DNA of 64,000 bases from Candidatus Saccharibacteria bacterium oral taxon 488 (GCA_013100825.1 CP040001.1:682001-746000); one strand, 5' to 3'. Counted from the first letter of the stretch, positions 42,352 through 51,362 are shown. Notes: a model not told the origin generated them from the letters alone. Numbers and translations: made by a program.

Positions 42352-42768
42352 TCACTCTGACGAACTGTCTTGACCTTGTGTCGTCGCACCACCCGTGCCA
42401 TTACCGCTACCATTGACGCCCAGCTGATCATCACTCAACACATTGCTAGCAAACGCCCGCGCACCGTCGGCCTTTTTTTCTTCTTGCTTGTATTTTTGCA
42501 GGAAATCATTCAATACCTTGCCCGTAACTTCGCCCTGTGCTTCAAACATATCCCGATTATGATCGTTGGAGTTATCAATCTGCGCCCGATACGGCACATA
42601 ATCCGGTCGGCTTAAATCCACTCGGAAGGCATCTGACGAATAGTATAAGTGCATCGAGATACCAACGAGCACAATCGACACCACAATTACGCTAATTACC
42701 ATCGTCAGTAATTTGTGTTGCATAGCCAGCTTGGTCAACCGGCAACTAAGTTGCTTGAGCTTATCCAC
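42352..42768 (-). CDS. Small membrane-anchored protein of unknown function
   Basis: 138 residues, one N-terminal membrane helix (LLTMVISVIVVSIVLVGISM, about 20-40), then an exported polar region with Tyr-rich start (YYSSDAFRVDLSRPDYVPYR) and a Gly/Gln/Ser tail. GTG 42768 is chosen because GGAGG lies 5 nt upstream. It overlaps the secreted-protein gene upstream, so the two are probably translated together. Confidence 0.7.
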   Translation of the reverse strand: MDKLKQLSCRLTKLAMQHKLLTMVISVIVVSIVLVGISMHLYYSSDAFRVDLSRPDYVPYRAQIDNSNDHNRDMFEAQGEVTGKVLNDFLQKYKQEEKKADGARAFASNVLSDDQLGVNGSGNGTGGATTQGQDSSSE

Positions 42769-43303
42769 GACCACCTCCGCCCGAAAGCTTCACCTTGAGC
42801 TGCTCCACCGCCACGCGGTAATCCGCCGCCAGTTTGCTCATCGTCGTCACCGATTCACTAACCTGTCGACGTGCGTCGCGCGTCTTGATCAGCTGTGCAT
42901 AAAACTCGCCCGGCTTGTCACCACAATCTGTCTTGACCAGCGCCGTCAAATTGGACTCATACTCATTGTACTGCTGGGCAAACGCCTTGCGCGCCTCCTC
43001 GTAGTCGCGAGCGATCATCACCATTCGCGAGCTGTCAACCTGCGCCAATGCCAAACGGCTATTTAGTTTGGCGATGAGATTAGTCGAGATTGTGTTGTAT
43101 GCTTGGCCGGCGTTAACCCGCAGCAAGGCGTCGTTATGCTGAATCCGCTGTAATGTCGAACGAATAGACTGACACTGGCTGCGGATCAGATGGAGTGGCG
43201 GCGAACTTGGTGCAGTCTGTGCCACGGCAAGGCTTGACCACACCGTTGCGCCAGCCAAGCCAATACTGCACACAAAAAACGCGAGACTACGAAGATGTTT
43301 CAT
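42761..43303 (-). CDS. Secreted helical protein of unknown function
   Basis: 180 residues. Signal peptide (LAFFVCSIGLAGATVWSSL with AVA-Q cleavage near residue 28), then a mainly helical mature part with two Cys (RSQCQSI, KTDCGDK) that may be disulfide bonded, ending in GGGGRG. GATAAT ends 7 nt before ATG 43303, so it may be leaderless. Operon with the anchored protein at 42352. Confidence 0.72.
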   Translation of the reverse strand: MKHLRSLAFFVCSIGLAGATVWSSLAVAQTAPSSPPLHLIRSQCQSIRSTLQRIQHNDALLRVNAGQAYNTISTNLIAKLNSRLALAQVDSSRMVMIARDYEEARKAFAQQYNEYESNLTALVKTDCGDKPGEFYAQLIKTRDARRQVSESVTTMSKLAADYRVAVEQLKVKLSGGGGRG

Positions 43304-43346
43304 CTTTCTTATTATCTCGCGTTTTTGCGTTTAGGTCAAACTGCTG

Positions 43347-43622
43347 CTACGACTTCTTGAAATGTTTCTCGGTGTCGGCCTTGACCGTACGAGCGGTTCC
43401 AGTAACGACATCGCCAACTTTTTGAGCGCCGACCTTGACTGCCTCAGCACCATCCTTGGCGGCAGCCTGGGCTTTTTTGGCAGTTTTGACAGTGGCAGTT
43501 TTTAGCTCACCAGCTTTTTTCTTGATGTCAGCGCGAGTTTCTTTGCCGCTTTTTGGTGCGGTCAAAATACCAGCCGCGAAACCAGCCGCTGCCGCGCCGA
43601 GAACTGTTAATACTTTTTTCAT
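43347..43622 (-). CDS. YtxH-like small protein
   Basis: 91 residues. N-terminal Gly/Ala-rich helix followed by the family's LTAPKSGKETR signature and an Ala/Lys-rich amphipathic helix with repeated AKK/AEAVK motifs. YtxH-type proteins are linked to envelope or general stress. AAGGAGA precedes ATG 43622. Confidence 0.82.
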   Translation of the reverse strand: MKKVLTVLGAAAAGFAAGILTAPKSGKETRADIKKKAGELKTATVKTAKKAQAAAKDGAEAVKVGAQKVGDVVTGTARTVKADTEKHFKKS

Positions 43623-43670
43623 ATATATCTCCTTGTTTGTTTTTATTAAATTGATATATGGAACAGATAA

Positions 43671-43892
43671 TTATTTTTTGCGAAAGAGTTGCACGACTTC
43701 AGTAAATAACTTTACTGGAGACAGCCACTCAGTTGCTTGCGCGATGTTAGACACCGCCGCTTCAGCCTGGTTGACGAGGCGCTTGAGCTTCGTCAGCAGT
43801 GAAATTATTACACCGAACAAGACAATAATCGTCACCGAGTGAATAATGATCACTACGGTCATCAGTATAATAACTGTTTGCATGTCTTCCAT
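43671..43892 (-). CDS. Small membrane protein, DUF948-like
   Basis: 73 residues. One long hydrophobic helix (IILMTVVIIIHSVTIIVLFG) followed by an amphipathic helix (LVNQAEAAVSNIAQATEWL). AAAGGAAGG precedes ATG 43892. Together with the YtxH-like gene this is the order ytxG/ytxH seen in some Gram-positive bacteria. Confidence 0.7.
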   Translation of the reverse strand: MEDMQTVIILMTVVIIIHSVTIIVLFGVIISLLTKLKRLVNQAEAAVSNIAQATEWLSPVKLFTEVVQLFRKK

Positions 43893-43962
43893 ACCCTTCC
43901 TTTGTTACTGTTTATGTTTGTCGTATTGACTGTGGCTATGATAGCATAGGCAGTTTGAAATG

Positions 43963-44757
43963 TCAATAGCTTAGCGCTCTATTCTGCCACTTTGCAGCAA
44001 TGAGACCGTCCCGTTGCAGACCATCCAGTGCCGCCGCAAATCGTGGATCGTCCTGTAATTCAGTGGTGATTTCAGCGAGTGGCTGCTCGCCAACATACCG
44101 ACGCAAAATCTCGCCACGCATCTGACGGAGACTGCCGGTGAATTGTGATTGCTTGGTGTAATGACGACTGGCGGATAATTTACCCTTGCCCTGAGATTTG
44201 AGCTCACTACCATAGTCCATCAGTGCCCAGAACCACTGGCGCGGATTTGCCTGGTCCATCGTCCGCTCGACAATAGGCAAGATGTCACGATCCGCTACCG
44301 CCGTCTGGTTCGCAAAGAAATGATTGAGATAGACGGTACGAATATTGGTCTCAATGAACGGTGTTGGCACTTGATAAGCATAGTTCATGATGGCGCCAGC
44401 GGTATTGATGCCGATGCCTGGTAACTCAACGAGGTCATCTAGCGTGGCCACCGGGGCACCAGCGACAATGGCTTGTGACACCCGGTGAAGATACTGAGCG
44501 CGGCGGTTATAGCCCAGCCCCTGCCACGCGCGGAGCACCTCGGTCAGCTCGGCCGCTGCCAGTGACTCAATATCTGGAAATTTCGCAGTAAACTCTCCGA
44601 ACTTCGTCAAGACGCGAGCGACCTGGGTTTGCTGCAGCATTAGCTCACTCACCAGCACATAGTACAAGGTCGGCTGATCACGCCACGGCATCGGCCGGTA
44701 CAGTTCGCGGCCTTTTTGGTGGATCAGCGCCTGAAAGCGAGAGTCTTTATCATTCAT
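43963..44757 (-). CDS. MutY-like HhH-GPD DNA glycosylase without Fe-S cluster
   Basis: 264 residues. MutY-type ELMLQQTQV with catalytic Glu (near 38), helix-hairpin-helix LPGIGINTAGAI (near 112) and the following active-site strand FIETNIRTVYL. The Asp of the usual LDGNV motif is Glu here. No Cys is present, so the [4Fe-4S] cluster and the C-terminal 8-oxoG recognition domain are absent. It probably excises A from mispairs, but specificity is uncertain. TATACT ends 7 nt before ATG 44757. Confidence 0.85.
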   Translation of the reverse strand: MNDKDSRFQALIHQKGRELYRPMPWRDQPTLYYVLVSELMLQQTQVARVLTKFGEFTAKFPDIESLAAAELTEVLRAWQGLGYNRRAQYLHRVSQAIVAGAPVATLDDLVELPGIGINTAGAIMNYAYQVPTPFIETNIRTVYLNHFFANQTAVADRDILPIVERTMDQANPRQWFWALMDYGSELKSQGKGKLSASRHYTKQSQFTGSLRQMRGEILRRYVGEQPLAEITTELQDDPRFAAALDGLQRDGLIAAKWQNRALSY

Positions 44758-44840
44758 TCTCCCCAGTATACCTAATTTCGAACTAGTTATCATTGCATAA
44801 TCGGTCCGAACGACAGCCTGATTGAATTGCTATCCTTACA

Positions 44841-44890
44841 TACACCAAGTGTACAGCTAGTTTGCTGTGACTATACACTTGATGTATAAT
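44841..44890 (+). promoter_or_regulatory. Promoter with two inverted operator-like sites
   Basis: TTGCTG (44862-44867), 17 nt, TATAAT (44885-44890). Site 1 TACACCAAGTGTA (44841-44853) lies upstream of the -35. Site 2 TATACACTTGATGTATA (44872-44888) lies between -35 and -10. The reverse complement of site 2 holds ACATCAAGTGT, one base from ACACCAAGTGT in site 1. Centres are about 33 bp apart. Confidence 0.55.
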
Positions 44891-44930
44891 AAGCCTTGTT
44901 TATAATAATTTACCTAGCGAAAGGGCAATT

Positions 44931-45872
44931 GTGAGAAAAATATTCAAGGTTTTCGGAATTATCACTATCATTCTTATTATCTGCCTTGGGATTCTACTGT
45001 TAGTCATGCAATATCTCAATCAAAGTATTACCGGAGATGATGGTGTAGCGACTGGCTACGCTGATAAGCTTAGCCCTAGTGGCAACCTCGAACAACATTA
45101 CACCAAGACCGGACCCTACAAAGTAGCACACTACATTCAAAATAATACCGATGGTTCTAAGGCCTATCGTCTCTATTACCCTGAGCGCCAGAATGCTAAC
45201 CAGACTTTTCCACTGATTGTAGTGGTAAATGGCACGGCAACACCAGCTAGCACCTACACACCAATTCTTGAGCACCTCGCCAGCTGGGGCTTCGTTGTAA
45301 TCGGCAATGAGGATGGCTGGGCTGGTACTGGTGCATCGACCGCAGCTATGCTTGATGCTGCTCTGCAGTACAATACAACCCACGAGAGTCCAGTGCGCGG
45401 GCTAATCAACACTAATAAAATTGGGATCGCTGGACATTCGCAAGGTGGCGCAGGAGCGATCAATGCCGCTACTAAGTATAGTAATAGCAATAAGTATTCT
45501 TCGCTCTACACCGCTAGCGGTGTGAGTCGCAGCACTGCTAATAACAATCGATGGACATACGACGTCTCACGCCTTAACACAGCGGTGTTCATGATAGCAG
45601 GAACCGGTGCCAGCGACAGTATCGCCATCAGTCCACTTGATGATCTGAAACAAAATTTTGACGCATTGCAAGGAAATAAGCCGGGGGTTATCGCACGGCG
45701 TAAATCAGTTGGTCATAAAGATGTGCTAGAATACGGTGATGCATATATGACTGCCTGGTTCTTGTGGACGCTGACAGATGACACCAAGGCGAAGATAGTC
45801 TTTGCTGGCGCCAATGCAGAACTACGCCATAACAGCGACTGGCAGGATGTCCAGGTACGCAATATTGAATAA
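44931..45872 (+). CDS. Membrane-anchored alpha/beta hydrolase
   Basis: 313 residues. Signal anchor (GIITIILIICLGILLLVMQ), then an extracellular alpha/beta hydrolase: nucleophile elbow GHSQGG (near 168), an oxyanion region VVNGTA, and a His in VGHKDVL (near 264). The fold resembles chlorophyllase/PET-hydrolase-like esterases. Start GTG 44931 has AAAGGGC 5 nt upstream. Substrate unknown; a surface lipase or esterase acting on host material is possible. Its promoter carries two operator-like sites. Confidence 0.85.
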   Translation: MRKIFKVFGIITIILIICLGILLLVMQYLNQSITGDDGVATGYADKLSPSGNLEQHYTKTGPYKVAHYIQNNTDGSKAYRLYYPERQNANQTFPLIVVVNGTATPASTYTPILEHLASWGFVVIGNEDGWAGTGASTAAMLDAALQYNTTHESPVRGLINTNKIGIAGHSQGGAGAINAATKYSNSNKYSSLYTASGVSRSTANNNRWTYDVSRLNTAVFMIAGTGASDSIAISPLDDLKQNFDALQGNKPGVIARRKSVGHKDVLEYGDAYMTAWFLWTLTDDTKAKIVFAGANAELRHNSDWQDVQVRNIE

Positions 45873-45914
45873 TTATTCTGTTTATCGCACCATGTATGGT
45901 ACACTGGTATGGCT

Positions 45915-46448
45915 ATGAAAATATTTTTTAGACGATACATTTCAGAATTTGTGTATGGTGCAGTTGACGGCACAGTCACGACCTTTGCCGTAGTGGCGGC
46001 TTCAGCCGGAGCCGGTATTTCCAGCGCGGTTATCCTCATTTTGGGCGTTGCAAACCTCATTGCTGATGGATTTTCAATGGGCTCCAGCGCTTACCTCGCA
46101 GCCAGTGCCGAACATGAAGAGTCGGCCCGCGACACCCAAAAGCGAGCCTCTCCCAAAATCATTGGTGCAGTCACCTTTTTAGCCTTCGTCGTAGTCGGTA
46201 GCGTACCGGTATTGCCCTACCTAGTCGACGTCATTGCAAGCTCAAAAGTACCAGGCACTACTCTGTTTTACGTCAGCTCCGCACTGACGGCGGTCACCTT
46301 CCTAGCAATTGGCTTCACCAAGGGTAAAGTTGGCAAGCAGTCACCATGGCGAGAAGCAATCATCACTCTGCTCCTCGGCGCAGTCGCCGCTGGACTGGCG
46401 TACTTTGCCGGCGATATATTGGCGGCATGGCTGGGTGTTCGGTTATAG
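45915..46448 (+). CDS. VIT1/CCC1-type membrane transporter-like protein
   Basis: 177 residues, five hydrophobic helices. The N-terminal YGAVDGTVTTFAVVA and LGVANLIADGFSMG blocks match the VIT family of Fe2+/Mn2+ exporters (usually about 230 residues; the metal-binding loop between helices 2 and 3 is short here). TACACT (45900-45905) precedes; ATG 45915 is preferred to 45909 on spacing. It follows the hydrolase gene by 42 nt. Confidence 0.85.
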   Translation: MKIFFRRYISEFVYGAVDGTVTTFAVVAASAGAGISSAVILILGVANLIADGFSMGSSAYLAASAEHEESARDTQKRASPKIIGAVTFLAFVVVGSVPVLPYLVDVIASSKVPGTTLFYVSSALTAVTFLAIGFTKGKVGKQSPWREAIITLLLGAVAAGLAYFAGDILAAWLGVRL

Positions 46449-46577
46449 CCTTCCTGTAGGCCCCTATCTTGCCAGCATTACTATCCTGCCCAATAAGCTA
46501 AAACCATCGTCGTTTAGATGCTACGTACATCAATATCGCTACATCAAACCTAGACCCCAGCGAGCAAGTAACTTCAC

Positions 46578-47408
46578 TTACCTCGTCTGTTTTTTAGCTA
46601 TTTGTTCAAAGACGCCGTCGCCCAAGAGGTACCGTGTGTAGAAGAGAACTCTCGCTAATTTACCAACAAGATACCGACGTCGTGGGTGCTTACTCTCGAT
46701 AATTGTCGCCACTTTGTGCGCGACCACGCTAGGCGGTGACATAGTCCTGTATGACTGAGATAGGTTGTGCGATATTGCCTTTGCCATACCGCTATAGGCG
46801 CCGTTTGACGAATAACGAGTAAGTGGCTCTTCAGCTAATTTGTAGAAATTTGTAGCGATCAAGCCAGGCTCAATTATCACAAGCTTGATGTTGTATTCCT
46901 GCAGCTCTAGCCGCAAGCTGTCGGAAAACCCCTCGATAGCGTGCTTTGAAGCATGATACCAGGCACCGAGCGGAAAATACACTCTGCCTCCAACCGATGA
47001 CATATTAATAATCAAGCCCGAGCCCGCCTCTCTCATACTAGGCAGCACAAGCTGCGTCAGTCTAGCCAGCCCGAATACATTCACCTCAAACTGCCTGCGG
47101 GCCTGTTCAATTGGAATATCCTCTACCGCCCCCAGTAATCCATAGCCGGCATTATTAATAAGTACATCTATTCTTCCCTGCTCATCACAAATCTTTTTTA
47201 CCGCAGACTCAAGTGATTTTTCATCTTTCATATCACCCGGTATTAGCCGAAGGCCTTTAATTTTTTGAAGCGCCTCACTGTTTCGAGCAAGTCCGTACAC
47301 TATGTAACCTTTCTGCAAAAGCAGCTCAGCGGTCGCTCTTCCGATACCGCTGGACGCTCCAGTAATTAACACTACTTTATGATTTGAATTATACTTTTTT
47401 CTACTCAT
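46578..47408 (-). CDS. Short-chain dehydrogenase/reductase
   Basis: 276 residues. Classical SDR: TGASSGIG cofactor motif, GDMKD, NNAG, catalytic Ser (MSSVGG) and YxxxK (YHASK). It probably reduces a carbonyl with NADPH. The promoter has a 19-20 bp -35/-10 spacer holding a perfect palindrome, the arrangement controlled by MerR-type activators; the divergent merR-like gene is the likely regulator. ATG 47408 is 7 nt after TATACT. Confidence 0.92.
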   Translation of the reverse strand: MSRKKYNSNHKVVLITGASSGIGRATAELLLQKGYIVYGLARNSEALQKIKGLRLIPGDMKDEKSLESAVKKICDEQGRIDVLINNAGYGLLGAVEDIPIEQARRQFEVNVFGLARLTQLVLPSMREAGSGLIINMSSVGGRVYFPLGAWYHASKHAIEGFSDSLRLELQEYNIKLVIIEPGLIATNFYKLAEEPLTRYSSNGAYSGMAKAISHNLSQSYRTMSPPSVVAHKVATIIESKHPRRRYLVGKLARVLFYTRYLLGDGVFEQIAKKQTR

Positions 47409-47415
47409 AAATAGT

Positions 47416-47447
47416 AGTATAATCTATGGAGTATACTCCATAGTCAA
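47416..47447 (-). promoter_or_regulatory. MerR-type promoter/operator of the SDR gene
   Basis: On the minus strand TTGACT (47447-47442) and TATACT (47421-47416) are separated by 20 nt (19 if TTATAC is used). The spacer is covered by the perfect 20-bp palindrome CTATGGAGTATACTCCATAG (47424-47443). Confidence 0.8.
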
Positions 47448-47473
47448 TAGGCCATAACGAGGGAGGTTTTACC

Positions 47474-47842
47474 ATGCTAATTCATCAACTTTCCGAGAAA
47501 TCTGGTGTTTCTATCGACACCATTCGTTACTATACAAAAATCGGTATTTTACCGGTAACACAACGTCCCGCTGGAAGCCGCAGTTATTCAGACTACGACG
47601 AGAGTGCGCTCGAATACCTCACGGAAATACGCCTCGCTAAGTCGGCGGGATTTACACTGATGGAGATTAAGCAATACATCAAGGAATGGAACGACGGACA
47701 GATTACACCGGATACAGCTATCGATATATTGCGCAAAAAGATTGCGATGGTACGAAAGAAAAAGTCTGAACTTGATGCAATAGAAGCGATATTAAAAAGT
47801 AAGATAACACAGCTACGCCCCCAGCTACATTGCCGTAATTGA
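47474..47842 (+). CDS. MerR-family transcriptional regulator
   Basis: 122 residues. N-terminal winged HTH (IHQLSEKSGVSIDTIRYYTKIGIL), the RSYSDYDE second-helix region and a C-terminal dimerisation coiled coil. One Cys near the C-terminus (LHCRN); no metal-binding CxxC is obvious, so the effector is not predicted. GGGAGG lies 7 nt before ATG 47474. Divergent from the SDR gene across the perfect palindrome at 47424-47443, its probable binding site. Confidence 0.93.
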   Translation: MLIHQLSEKSGVSIDTIRYYTKIGILPVTQRPAGSRSYSDYDESALEYLTEIRLAKSAGFTLMEIKQYIKEWNDGQITPDTAIDILRKKIAMVRKKKSELDAIEAILKSKITQLRPQLHCRN

Positions 47843-47871
47843 GCACTCTGCTAGCTACTTTTGAGTAGATT

Positions 47872-49731
47872 CTACAGCCCTAATTCTCGCAATTGTGCTG
47901 AATCAACCATTGACGGCGAGTCCATCATCACATCGACACCCGAGCCGTTCTTTGGAAAGGCTAAAGTCTCGCGAACATTAGTTTCGTCAATAAGTTCCAT
48001 GAGGATGCGGTCGATGCCAAAGGCACAGCCAGCGTGTGGAGGTGCACCGTATTTGAAGGCGCCCAGCATGGCACCGAACTTTTCCTCGACGTAGCTTTCG
48101 CTAAAGCCAAGTAGATCGAATACTTTATATAGCACCGCTGGGTTGTGGTTACGCACACCGCCGGAGCAGATTTCGTAGCCGTTCATCACCATGTCGAATT
48201 GATCAGCCACGATGGCCAGTTTTTCGGCATCGGTCGTCGCCGACTCCAGTGCCTCTATACCGCCCTTTGGCATACCAAATGGATTGTGTCCAAAATCAAG
48301 CTTCTTGCCGTGGTCGTCCCATTCGTAGAACGGAAAATCGATAATCCAGGCAAAGGCCACCACGCTCGGGTCTTTCAGGTTGAAATGAGTAGCAAATTCG
48401 TTTCGCAAGCGACCAAGCACGGCGTTGACGACTGGGCGTGTGTCGGCACAGAAGAAAATCGCATCACCAGGCTTCACATTAGTTCTTTTAATGCTGTCTA
48501 CCTTCTCATTTTTAGATAAATATTTCGCTATCGGAGAAAAGAATATTCTGTCTATATTTTCAGATTGAAGGAACTTTTCTTCGCTAATTTCTGTTTCTTC
48601 TACAATCTCTCCGTCAATCGTTCTAACCAACCTGTCCAATATCTTGACGGGAGCCAAACCGCCCCCTTCACTTTTAGCAATGTCAGTGAACTGATCAATT
48701 TGCTTACGGCTGAGACTAGCGCCATGTTTCACACAAATTGCCTTGATGCATTCAGCATTTTTGAACACGCCAAATTCGGTGTTAGTAAACACATCGGTCA
48801 GCTCAACCAGCTCCATGCCAAAACGTAGGTCTGGTTTGTCCGAGCCGTACGTCTCCATGGCGTCGCGGTAGGAAATGCGCGGAATTGAACTGCCATCACC
48901 AACAGGCAGGTCACTCAAATCCAGCAATTCCTTGCCCGCAAACTCAGTCGCTAGCTGGCGCATCAACGGCTCAACTTCCTGGCGGACTTCCTCGCCGTCT
49001 TCAACGAAGCTCATCTCCAAATCCAGCTGGTAAAACTCCCCGTACAGTCGATCGGCTCGCGGATCTTCATCACGAAAACACGCCGCCAGCTGATAATACC
49101 GCGGCACACCGCCAACCATCAGCAGCTGCTTGAACTGCTGCGGTGCTTGCGGCAGCGCGTAAAACTTATTTTCCTGCAAACGACTCGGGATCAGAAAATC
49201 ACGCGCGCCCTCGGGACTAGAATTTGCCAAAATTGGCGTCTGAATTTCGATGAAGTCGCGGTCGTCCATATATTGATGCATCCGGCGGTACATTTCAGCG
49301 CGTTTTTTCAGCATCTGTTGCATCTTTGGACGACGCAGATCGAGGTAACGATATTTAAAACGCAAGTCCTCACCTGCCTGATTTTCTTCGGCAAACGGCT
49401 GGATTGGCAAGGTTTCAGCGTGATTGAGAATTTCCAAATTTTCCACCACAATTTCCACATTACCGCTGGCAATATTTGGATTTTTCAGGCCTTCGCCGCG
49501 CTCCGTCACCACGCCGCTGGCACGAATCACAAACTCGTCGCGCAGGCTTTCCGCCAAACGAAAGGCCTCCGCCCTATCAGGATTAATCACCAGCTGCACC
49601 AAGCCAGTATGATCGCGCAAATCAATAAAAATCAGCCCGCCATGATCGCGCCGCGAGTGCACCCAGCCAGCCACCGTAATATTTTTTCCAACGTCATCAG
49701 GGGTATGTATCGCCAAAACTCTCTTTTTCAT
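47872..49731 (-). CDS. aspS: Aspartyl-tRNA synthetase
   Basis: 619 residues. N-terminal OB anticodon-binding domain (VHSRRDHGGLIFIDLRDHTG), class II motif 1 (FIEIQTPILANSSPEGARDFLIP), motif 2 (YQLAACFRDEDPRADR), bacterial GAD insertion (about 300-410) and motif 3 (GCAFGIDRILM). ATG 49731 has TATAAT ending 7 nt upstream; that box overlaps the ruvB stop codon, so aspS is transcribed from within the end of ruvB. Confidence 0.97.
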   Translation of the reverse strand: MKKRVLAIHTPDDVGKNITVAGWVHSRRDHGGLIFIDLRDHTGLVQLVINPDRAEAFRLAESLRDEFVIRASGVVTERGEGLKNPNIASGNVEIVVENLEILNHAETLPIQPFAEENQAGEDLRFKYRYLDLRRPKMQQMLKKRAEMYRRMHQYMDDRDFIEIQTPILANSSPEGARDFLIPSRLQENKFYALPQAPQQFKQLLMVGGVPRYYQLAACFRDEDPRADRLYGEFYQLDLEMSFVEDGEEVRQEVEPLMRQLATEFAGKELLDLSDLPVGDGSSIPRISYRDAMETYGSDKPDLRFGMELVELTDVFTNTEFGVFKNAECIKAICVKHGASLSRKQIDQFTDIAKSEGGGLAPVKILDRLVRTIDGEIVEETEISEEKFLQSENIDRIFFSPIAKYLSKNEKVDSIKRTNVKPGDAIFFCADTRPVVNAVLGRLRNEFATHFNLKDPSVVAFAWIIDFPFYEWDDHGKKLDFGHNPFGMPKGGIEALESATTDAEKLAIVADQFDMVMNGYEICSGGVRNHNPAVLYKVFDLLGFSESYVEEKFGAMLGAFKYGAPPHAGCAFGIDRILMELIDETNVRETLAFPKNGSGVDVMMDSPSMVDSAQLRELGL

Positions 49732-49739
49732 ATCTGTTA

Positions 49740-50741
49740 TTATAGCATATTGATGTGTTTTTTCGCCTTTGGCGTCACCCGACGGCCGCGCGGCGTGCGC
49801 TCGATGAAGCCAATTTGCAGTAAATACGGCTCATAGAAATCCTCTATCGTCGTCGCTTCATCGCCAGTCAGGGCAGCAATGGTCGTTAGTCCCACCGGAT
49901 TGTCGCCGTAATTTTCCAGAATTGATTGTAGTAAATTACGGTCAGCCGGATCCAAGCCCAGCTCATCCACTTCCAGCATCTCCAAAGCACTCGTTGTGGT
50001 TTTCACATCAATTATGCCATCACCGTTCACGTCGGCGTAGTCACGCACGCGCTTGAGTAGGCGGTTAGCGATGCGCGGCGTCAAGCGAGCCCGCGTCGAT
50101 AGTAAATTCGCTGCTTCATGCCGAATCGACGACTCCAAGATGGCCGCACTCCGCGTTACGATTTTAGCGATGTCCTCTGGCTCATAAAACTCCAATCGAT
50201 AAATATGCCCAAAGCGGTCGCGCAGCGGCGCTGCCAAGCTACCCGTCCGCGTCGTCGCGCCGATGACCGTAAACCGCGGCAAGTCCAGCCGAATCGACCG
50301 GGCAGCCGGGCCTTTGCCGATGACGATGTCCAGTTTGAAATCTTCCATGGCCGAGTATAAAATCTCCTCCACCGCCCGACCGAGCCGATGAATCTCATCG
50401 ATGAACAAAATATCGCCGTCCGCCAAATTCGTCAAAATCGATGCCAGATCACCCGCCTTTTCAATCGCCGGGCCACTGGTGATACGCAAGTTCGTCCCCA
50501 TCTCATTAGCGATCACTGTCGCCATGGTGGTCTTGCCCAGCCCTGGTGGGCCGTAGAGCAGCACATGATCCAGTGGCTCACCGCGCTTCTTGGCCGCGTC
50601 AATTGCCAAGCGTAAATTGCGCTTCAATCGTTCCTGGCCGACATACTCACTAAAACTCTGCGGACGCAGGCTGACTTCAATCCGCTGCTCCTCGGCGTCA
50701 TCACTATGCGAACTGGTATCGACTATTCTCTCAATTGCCAT
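49740..50741 (-). CDS. ruvB: Holliday junction branch-migration ATPase RuvB
   Basis: 333 residues. Walker [11 protein letters not shown], Walker [11 protein letters not shown], sensor 1 GATTRTG, and the C-terminal winged helix ([13 protein letters not shown]). It drives branch migration with RuvA (52706). Start ATG 50741 has TATAAT 6 nt upstream (leaderless). The stop codon TAA forms part of the aspS -10. Confidence 0.97.
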   Translation of the reverse strand: MAIERIVDTSSHSDDAEEQRIEVSLRPQSFSEYVGQERLKRNLRLAIDAAKKRGEPLDHVLLYGPPGLGKTTMATVIANEMGTNLRITSGPAIEKAGDLASILTNLADGDILFIDEIHRLGRAVEEILYSAMEDFKLDIVIGKGPAARSIRLDLPRFTVIGATTRTGSLAAPLRDRFGHIYRLEFYEPEDIAKIVTRSAAILESSIRHEAANLLSTRARLTPRIANRLLKRVRDYADVNGDGIIDVKTTTSALEMLEVDELGLDPADRNLLQSILENYGDNPVGLTTIAALTGDEATTIEDFYEPYLLQIGFIERTPRGRRVTPKAKKHINML

Positions 50742-50772
50742 ACATTCATTATATCATCCACAGCGGAGCGAA

Positions 50773-51258
50773 CTAATCTCCTGCAAGCCGGCTACGCAAT
50801 GCCTGCATAATTTCACGAAAGATCTCATCACCCACCATATGTACCGCATCCTCTAGGTGCCGTGGCCATTTTGGATCAGGAAATTCCTCGCCAGCAAAGG
50901 TGGCACCGCCGAGATAGCGCGGATACAAATGCCAGTGCACATGTGTTGGCTGACCAGCCTTAACCGCATTATTCATCAGGCATTCCCAGTTACAGACATC
51001 AGCGCCAAACGCTTCTTTAACTGCCTGCTCAAGTTGACGAATCACCTGATACAGCTCCGCCCAATCCACCTCGTCCAGATCCGACAATGTTTCCTTGTGC
51101 TGACGCAGGGTGATAAATGACTTACCCAAATAGCACTGATTCTTGTCAAGCACCGCCACCCAACGTTCGGTTTATAGTATGACATTGTTGTCGGCTGTTG
51201 TCTGGCCAACGAGCAACGGACAGATTTCACATTCCTTCTGTGTCGTGCATGTATTCAT
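50773..51258 (-). pseudogene. HIT-family hydrolase gene with an in-frame stop
   Basis: Starting at ATG 51258 (AGGAGG 4 nt upstream), the frame reads 28 residues with a Cys pair (CEICPLLVG) typical of HIT proteins, then TAA at 51174-51172, and continues in the same frame for 132 residues containing DKNQCYLGKSF and the catalytic triad HVHWHLYPR. The intact protein would be 161 residues. The downstream part alone could start at GTG 51159 but has no ribosome site. Either a nonsense mutation, a sequencing error or a truncated but active enzyme. HIT enzymes cleave nucleotide phosphoramidates. Confidence 0.7.
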
Positions 51259-51323
51259 GATACCTCCTGGTATGGATTATACCACTCGACAAGGAATACC
51301 TGTTTACATTCAGTACCATATTA

Positions 51324-51352
51324 TTGCATAATTATAAATTATATTGTAGAAT
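51324..51352 (+). promoter_or_regulatory. Promoter of the metzincin gene
   Basis: TTGCAT (51324-51329), 17-nt spacer, TAGAAT (51347-51352); the ATG is at 51363, so the 5' leader would be only a few bases. Confidence 0.5.
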
Positions 51353-51362
51353 TGGTATCACC

